Assembly (NCBI GenBank): GCA_964420115.1
Contig: CAYQQO010000025.1
Span: 1 to 8,782 of the forward strand
Reading direction: 5' to 3'
Origin: CAYQQO01 sp964420115
GTDB lineage: Bacteria > Patescibacteriota > Minisyncoccia > Portnoybacterales > UBA2143
DNA: 8,782 nucleotides
Shown: one piece after another, positions 6,613 through 8,782 of the stretch
Position numbering within the stretch: position 1 is the first letter of the stretch
Layout: every line of letters begins with the position of its first letter
Program-made: the position numbers and the translations under genes
Notes under the pieces: generated by a model
What the model was told of the DNA's origin: nothing
Database searches by the model: none
Seen by the model: only the letters and a program-made list of their open reading frames with translations

Positions 6613-7485
6613 ATGCCTTATTTAATTGACACCCATGCCCATATTAATTTCAGAGAATTCAAGGAAGACGGCCATGAAGTGATAAAAAAGACATTAAAAG
6701 AAAATGTCTGGCTTATCAATGTCGGCGCCGAATACAAAACAAGCAAAAGAGCGGTTGATTACGCTAATAATTATAAGGAAGGCGTTTACGCGGCAGTCGG
6801 CCTTCATCCGATCCACTTAGAAGGAATGGAAATAAAAGGGGAAATTAATGAGCAAAAAATAGAATTTACCACCAGAGCGGAAGAGCTTGATATAGAAAAA
6901 TACAGACAATTAGCCCAAAATGAAAAAGTGGTGGCTATTGGCGAAATAGGGCTTGATTACAAAATTAATGATAAAAAAAGAGAAGAAGAAATAAAAGAAA
7001 AACAAAAAGAAACATTTTTCAACCAGCTTGATTTAGCTCTCCAAATGAATAAGCCGGTAATAATCCATTGCCGCCAAGCGTACGATGATTTAATCGATGT
7101 AGTAAATGCTTTTCAAGCTAGTTGCGCCACATGCCCAATAGCATGTCCCGGAGCCGGCGGAGGAAAATTAAGAGGGGTGGTTCATTGCTTTGTCGGCAGT
7201 TTAAAAACAGCTCAAAGACTTGTTGGTATGGGTTTTTATCTGGGCTTTAATGGGGTGATCACTTATTCAACTAGCTATGATAAAGTAATTGAGGGGATTC
7301 CTTTGGAAAAAATGATTTTGGAAACAGACTGCCCTTATTTAACCCCCCTTCCTAAAAAAGGAGAAAGAAATAAACCTCTGAATGTTAAGTTTATTGCTGG
7401 TAAAATCGCCCATTTGAAGGATGTAAATATAGAAGAAGTAGCAGAACAAACCACCAAAAACGCCAGAGAGTTGTTCGGGGTTTAG
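6613..7485 (+). CDS. TatD family metal-dependent hydrolase (DNase)
   Basis: A TIM-barrel amidohydrolase-fold enzyme of the TatD/YcfH/YjjV group, known as 3'-5' exonucleases/DNases and in some members as D-aminoacyl-tRNA deacylases. All two-metal ligands are present: the DTHAH motif gives H8 and H10, GEIGLDY gives E111, VIIHCRQ gives H152, GVVHCFVGS gives H191, and ETDCPYLTP gives D239. At 290 residues it is longer than the usual ~255-265. The extra length lies in a charged segment at about residues 73-105, a Lys/Glu-rich stretch at about 116-130, and an unusual Cys-rich loop at 169-183 (CATCPIAC, with C171, C174 and C178). The start is set at ATG 6613 (MPYLIDTHAH) because TatD proteins begin a few residues before the first strand and the promoter -10 overlaps the ATG at 6601. 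It is transcribed alone, divergent from the membrane-protein operon. Paralogues differ in role, so I give no finer assignment. Confidence 0.94.
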   Translation: MPYLIDTHAHINFREFKEDGHEVIKKTLKENVWLINVGAEYKTSKRAVDYANNYKEGVYAAVGLHPIHLEGMEIKGEINEQKIEFTTRAEELDIEKYRQLAQNEKVVAIGEIGLDYKINDKKREEEIKEKQKETFFNQLDLALQMNKPVIIHCRQAYDDLIDVVNAFQASCATCPIACPGAGGGKLRGVVHCFVGSLKTAQRLVGMGFYLGFNGVITYSTSYDKVIEGIPLEKMILETDCPYLTPLPKKGERNKPLNVKFIAGKIAHLKDVNIEEVAEQTTKNARELFGV

Positions 7486-7488
7486 TTG

Positions 7489-7511
7489 GTTGCAGAGGGT
7501 TGGGCTGCAAC
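7489..7511 (+). terminator. Possible weak hairpin after tatD
   Basis: GTTGCAG (7489-7495) and CTGCAAC (7505-7511) form a perfect 7-bp stem with a 9-nt G-rich loop, starting 4 nt after the tatD stop. It is followed by GTTTCGG, not a proper T tract, so it may instead belong to the repeat array next to it. Position fits a terminator; sequence fits only in part. Confidence 0.3.
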
Positions 7512-7655
7512 GTTTCGGCATATCTGATGTTTTGCGTAGTGAAACGGAGCAAAATATGGGAGAGCGAAGTGCAACGAGCGAACCGCATATACTGTGTTAG
7601 GCGACCCGAACGGAGCGATAGCGGAGTGAGAATGCAATGTGGCTTTAGCGTATTT
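7507..7655. repeat. Imperfect ~64-bp tandem repeat in the tatD downstream region
   Basis: Two units and part of a third can be aligned by shared anchors. The box GCAACG occurs at 7507 and 7571, with GCAATG at 7634 (steps of 64 and 63). A box with GCATAT followed by TGTT and GCG lies at 7516-7536 and 7583-7603 (14 of 21 positions equal), with a weaker echo GCGTAT at 7648-7653. AACGGAGC occurs at 7543-7550 and 7609-7616. The units are purine-biased, contain GAGCGAA-type words, and are about 45-56% GC while the flanking genes are clearly lower. No convincing gene covers them on either strand. The surrounding intergenic space runs from 7486 to 7752; the remainder (7656-7752) is AT-rich with G-rich words (AAGGGT, AGGGGA, AGGGGT) and a GCTCGAGC palindrome at 7735-7742 flanked by GGGG/CCCC. 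That last structure could be a weak terminator for the minus-strand operon. Confidence 0.6.
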
Positions 7656-7752
7656 CCAAGTCTCTTTTATTATTTGTTCGAGTGAAAAATTTTCGTTTTG
7701 GGCGAAGGGTAAAAGGGGAATTAAAGGGGTAAATGCTCGAGCCCCAAACACC

Positions 7753-8112
7753 TTATTCTAAATCTTTCTTTTTCTCTTCAAACTCTTTTTTGTTGATATC
7801 GCCTTTTGCGTATCTCTCTTTAAGAATATCTAAGGCAGTTTTGCCTTTTTCGCTTTCAGTCCTATTTTGACCAGCTATCCATTTTATCAAGGCAACGATT
7901 CCGGCAATGATCAATACCCAGAAAAGAATCATAAAAATCCAGCCAAAAGGCGCGAAGCCAAAGTTCATCATAGACATAGGGTTAGTAAAATTATTGTTTA
8001 GCGCTGACGAGTCCGACCAGTTACTCATCATACCACCGCCCATCATCATTTGCATCATTCCGTTATTCATCATGTTTTGGGGCATAGCCGTATTTGGTTC
8101 ATAATCGCTCAT
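7753..8112 (-). CDS. Met-rich, single-helix membrane protein with C-terminal SHOCT motif
   Basis: A 119-residue protein in three parts. Residues 1-50 hold 14 methionines, including [17 protein letters not shown], and no Lys or Arg. One membrane helix follows at about 57-79 ([21 protein letters not shown]). Residues 92-118 are a SHOCT-type motif ([27 protein letters not shown]), a short helical motif common at the ends of bacterial membrane proteins. The positive charges after the helix put the SHOCT end in the cytoplasm and the Met-rich tail outside. Met-rich exported segments often bind Cu(I); here that is inference. The ATG overlaps the stop of the upstream gene as ATGA (8112-8109), so translation is coupled. 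From memory, related Patescibacteria proteins carry both this part and the upstream secreted part in one chain, so this may be the second half of a split gene. It is the last gene of its operon and is convergent with tatD. Confidence 0.85.
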   Translation of the reverse strand: MSDYEPNTAMPQNMMNNGMMQMMMGGGMMSNWSDSSALNNNFTNPMSMMNFGFAPFGWIFMILFWVLIIAGIVALIKWIAGQNRTESEKGKTALDILKERYAKGDINKKEFEEKKKDLE

Positions 8113-8450
8113 TCTCTTCCCATGGCGACGTGCATTTCTTCTTCACCTTCTTCGCCCAACATAGCGATCATCATGTTATTTATGGCTTCGTGCGAATCAC
8201 CGGCCATTTGACCCATAAAGTATTCGCCAAGCGCACCAAAATTTTCATCGGATAAATCTTCACATATAATTCCGCCGGTTTGAAGTTTACTCCAGAGTTC
8301 TTTCCCTTCGGCTTCTTCGCGCGTGGTATGGTTATCATCGCTTTGCGTTGACGTGTTATTAAAATTCATCCTTCCTTGGGCGAATGAGAGTGTTGGAGCA
8401 GAAAGACTGAAAGCAAAAATTAAGATCGCAAGTGAAAGTAATTTTTTCAT
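8109..8450 (-). CDS. Small secreted protein, probably the N-terminal half of a split SHOCT-family protein
   Basis: A 113-residue protein with a clear signal peptide: MKKLL, a hydrophobic core to about residue 18, and a likely cleavage site after SFA (24/25). The mature part is acidic and helical, with GKELWSKLQ at 49-57, a single cysteine C63 in [32 protein letters not shown] at 74-94, and [15 protein letters not shown] at the end. I recognise the LGEYFMGQM...H...MNNMM...MHVxMG pattern from uncharacterised Patescibacteria proteins but know no function. Those I recall continue in the same chain into a Met-rich segment, a helix and a SHOCT motif. Here the frame stops with TGA inside ATGA and the continuation is the next gene in the -1 frame. 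It begins 11 nt after the DsrE stop in the same operon and has no Shine-Dalgarno sequence. Confidence 0.82.
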   Translation of the reverse strand: MKKLLSLAILIFAFSLSAPTLSFAQGRMNFNNTSTQSDDNHTTREEAEGKELWSKLQTGGIICEDLSDENFGALGEYFMGQMAGDSHEAINNMMIAMLGEEGEEEMHVAMGRE

Positions 8451-8461
8451 AAGATTTAAGA

Positions 8462-8782
8462 CTAAAAAGTTAAAATTTTATCACTTTCTTGTACAAGCGT
8501 ATATATATCTTTCATTGTGCTCATCGGGCAGGTATTGGCAGCTTCTTGATTTCTCGATTTTAAACAAGTGCCACACGCCAAAATTTCAGCATTTTCAGAT
8601 TTTAAAAATTCTGCTATTTGTTCTTGGAGATTAAACTTTTTCGAGCTGCCCGTTTCATACTCTACACCCTCCCCAATGAGGAAAATTTTAACTTCGTCGC
8701 CTTGCTTGAGAGTAAAATTTGCTAAACGCAAAGCATTCCAGTTTGTTTCTGGATTTGTTTGACTGATGATAATTCCTAGTTT
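8462..8782 (-). CDS. DsrE-family protein, N-terminus just outside the window
   Basis: The frame stays open to the right edge: the last visible codons read KLGIIISQTNPETNWNALR, so the initiator Met is probably the next codon outside. The visible 106 residues cover almost the whole DsrE/DsrF-like fold (PF02635): a first strand LGIIIS, a helix with the typical P-E-T-x-W-N-A-L-R-L-A pattern, then GDEVKIFLIGEGVE, a helix QEQIAEFL, and the ILACGTCLKSR segment with two cysteines (C-x2-C), followed by a third cysteine in ANTCPMSTMKDIY and the final DKILTF. Cysteines at this point in DsrE and TusD carry persulfide in sulfur relay, so a thiol or persulfide role is plausible but not shown. A TTG at 8731 would cut off the first strand and helix and is rejected as the start. 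It leads the operon with the secreted and SHOCT genes. Confidence 0.9.
   Translation of the reverse strand, partial: KLGIIISQTNPETNWNALRLANFTLKQGDEVKIFLIGEGVEYETGSSKKFNLQEQIAEFLKSENAEILACGTCLKSRNQEAANTCPMSTMKDIYTLVQESDKILTF

Noticed and set aside
7527..7557. Hairpin ATGTTTTGC / GCAAAATAT as a terminator
   Set aside because: The stem has a G-T pair, a 13-nt loop and no T tract on either strand; it is better seen as part of the repeat unit.
7489..7665. CRISPR array
   Set aside because: The repeat units are about 64 bp and diverged along their whole length; there is no short exact repeat separated by unique spacers.
7482..7751. 89-residue minus-strand frame and 61-residue plus-strand frame in the tatD-SHOCT gap
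   Set aside because: Both run through the tandem repeat, show no hydrophobic core or domain pattern, and the minus frame starts and stops at the gene borders by chance.

Overview
The window looks like a chromosomal stretch from an uncultivated candidate-phyla-radiation (Patescibacteria, Parcubacteria-like) bacterium. The reasons are the AT-rich composition, very tight gene packing, near absence of strong Shine-Dalgarno sequences, short versions of housekeeping enzymes (a 225-residue RsmI, a 480-residue MetG without the C-terminal tRNA-binding domain), and several small membrane proteins of kinds I associate with these genomes. TGA is used as a stop codon (for example at 5798 and 8109), so the genetic code is standard and not the TGA-Gly code of Gracilibacteria/Absconditabacteria. 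The lineage call is inference from gene content; no rRNA gene is present.

Layout. Positions 1-3202 (+) hold a close run of three genes: a PD40/TolB-type beta-propeller protein cut by the left edge, an M16 zinc peptidase, and an AI-2E family transporter. A clear intrinsic terminator (3235-3261) closes this run. Positions 3276-5397 (+) hold rsmI and metG, 1 nt apart. Positions 5418-6547 (-) hold three small integral membrane proteins in one operon: a two-helix protein, a bacterial PH-domain (bPH2/YdbS-like) protein and a four-helix DUF7670-like protein. They are divergent from tatD at 6613-7485 (+). The promoter of tatD is well formed and placed so that its mRNA should be leaderless.

Between tatD and the next convergent operon lies 267 bp of non-coding DNA. 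It contains an imperfect tandem repeat of about 64 bp that is more GC-rich than its surroundings. Positions 7753-8782 (-) hold a three-gene operon read right to left: a DsrE-type cysteine protein (cut by the right edge), a small secreted protein, and a methionine-rich single-helix protein ending in a SHOCT motif. The last two overlap by ATGA and may be a split form of one ancestral gene.

Most of the window is ordinary housekeeping. The places that merit a second look are the 7.5-kb tandem repeat, the split secreted/SHOCT gene with its DsrE partner, the Cys-rich insertion in TatD, and the leaderless or leader-peptide arrangement at 6.55-6.61 kb. I found no CRISPR array, tRNA, rRNA or intact insertion sequence.
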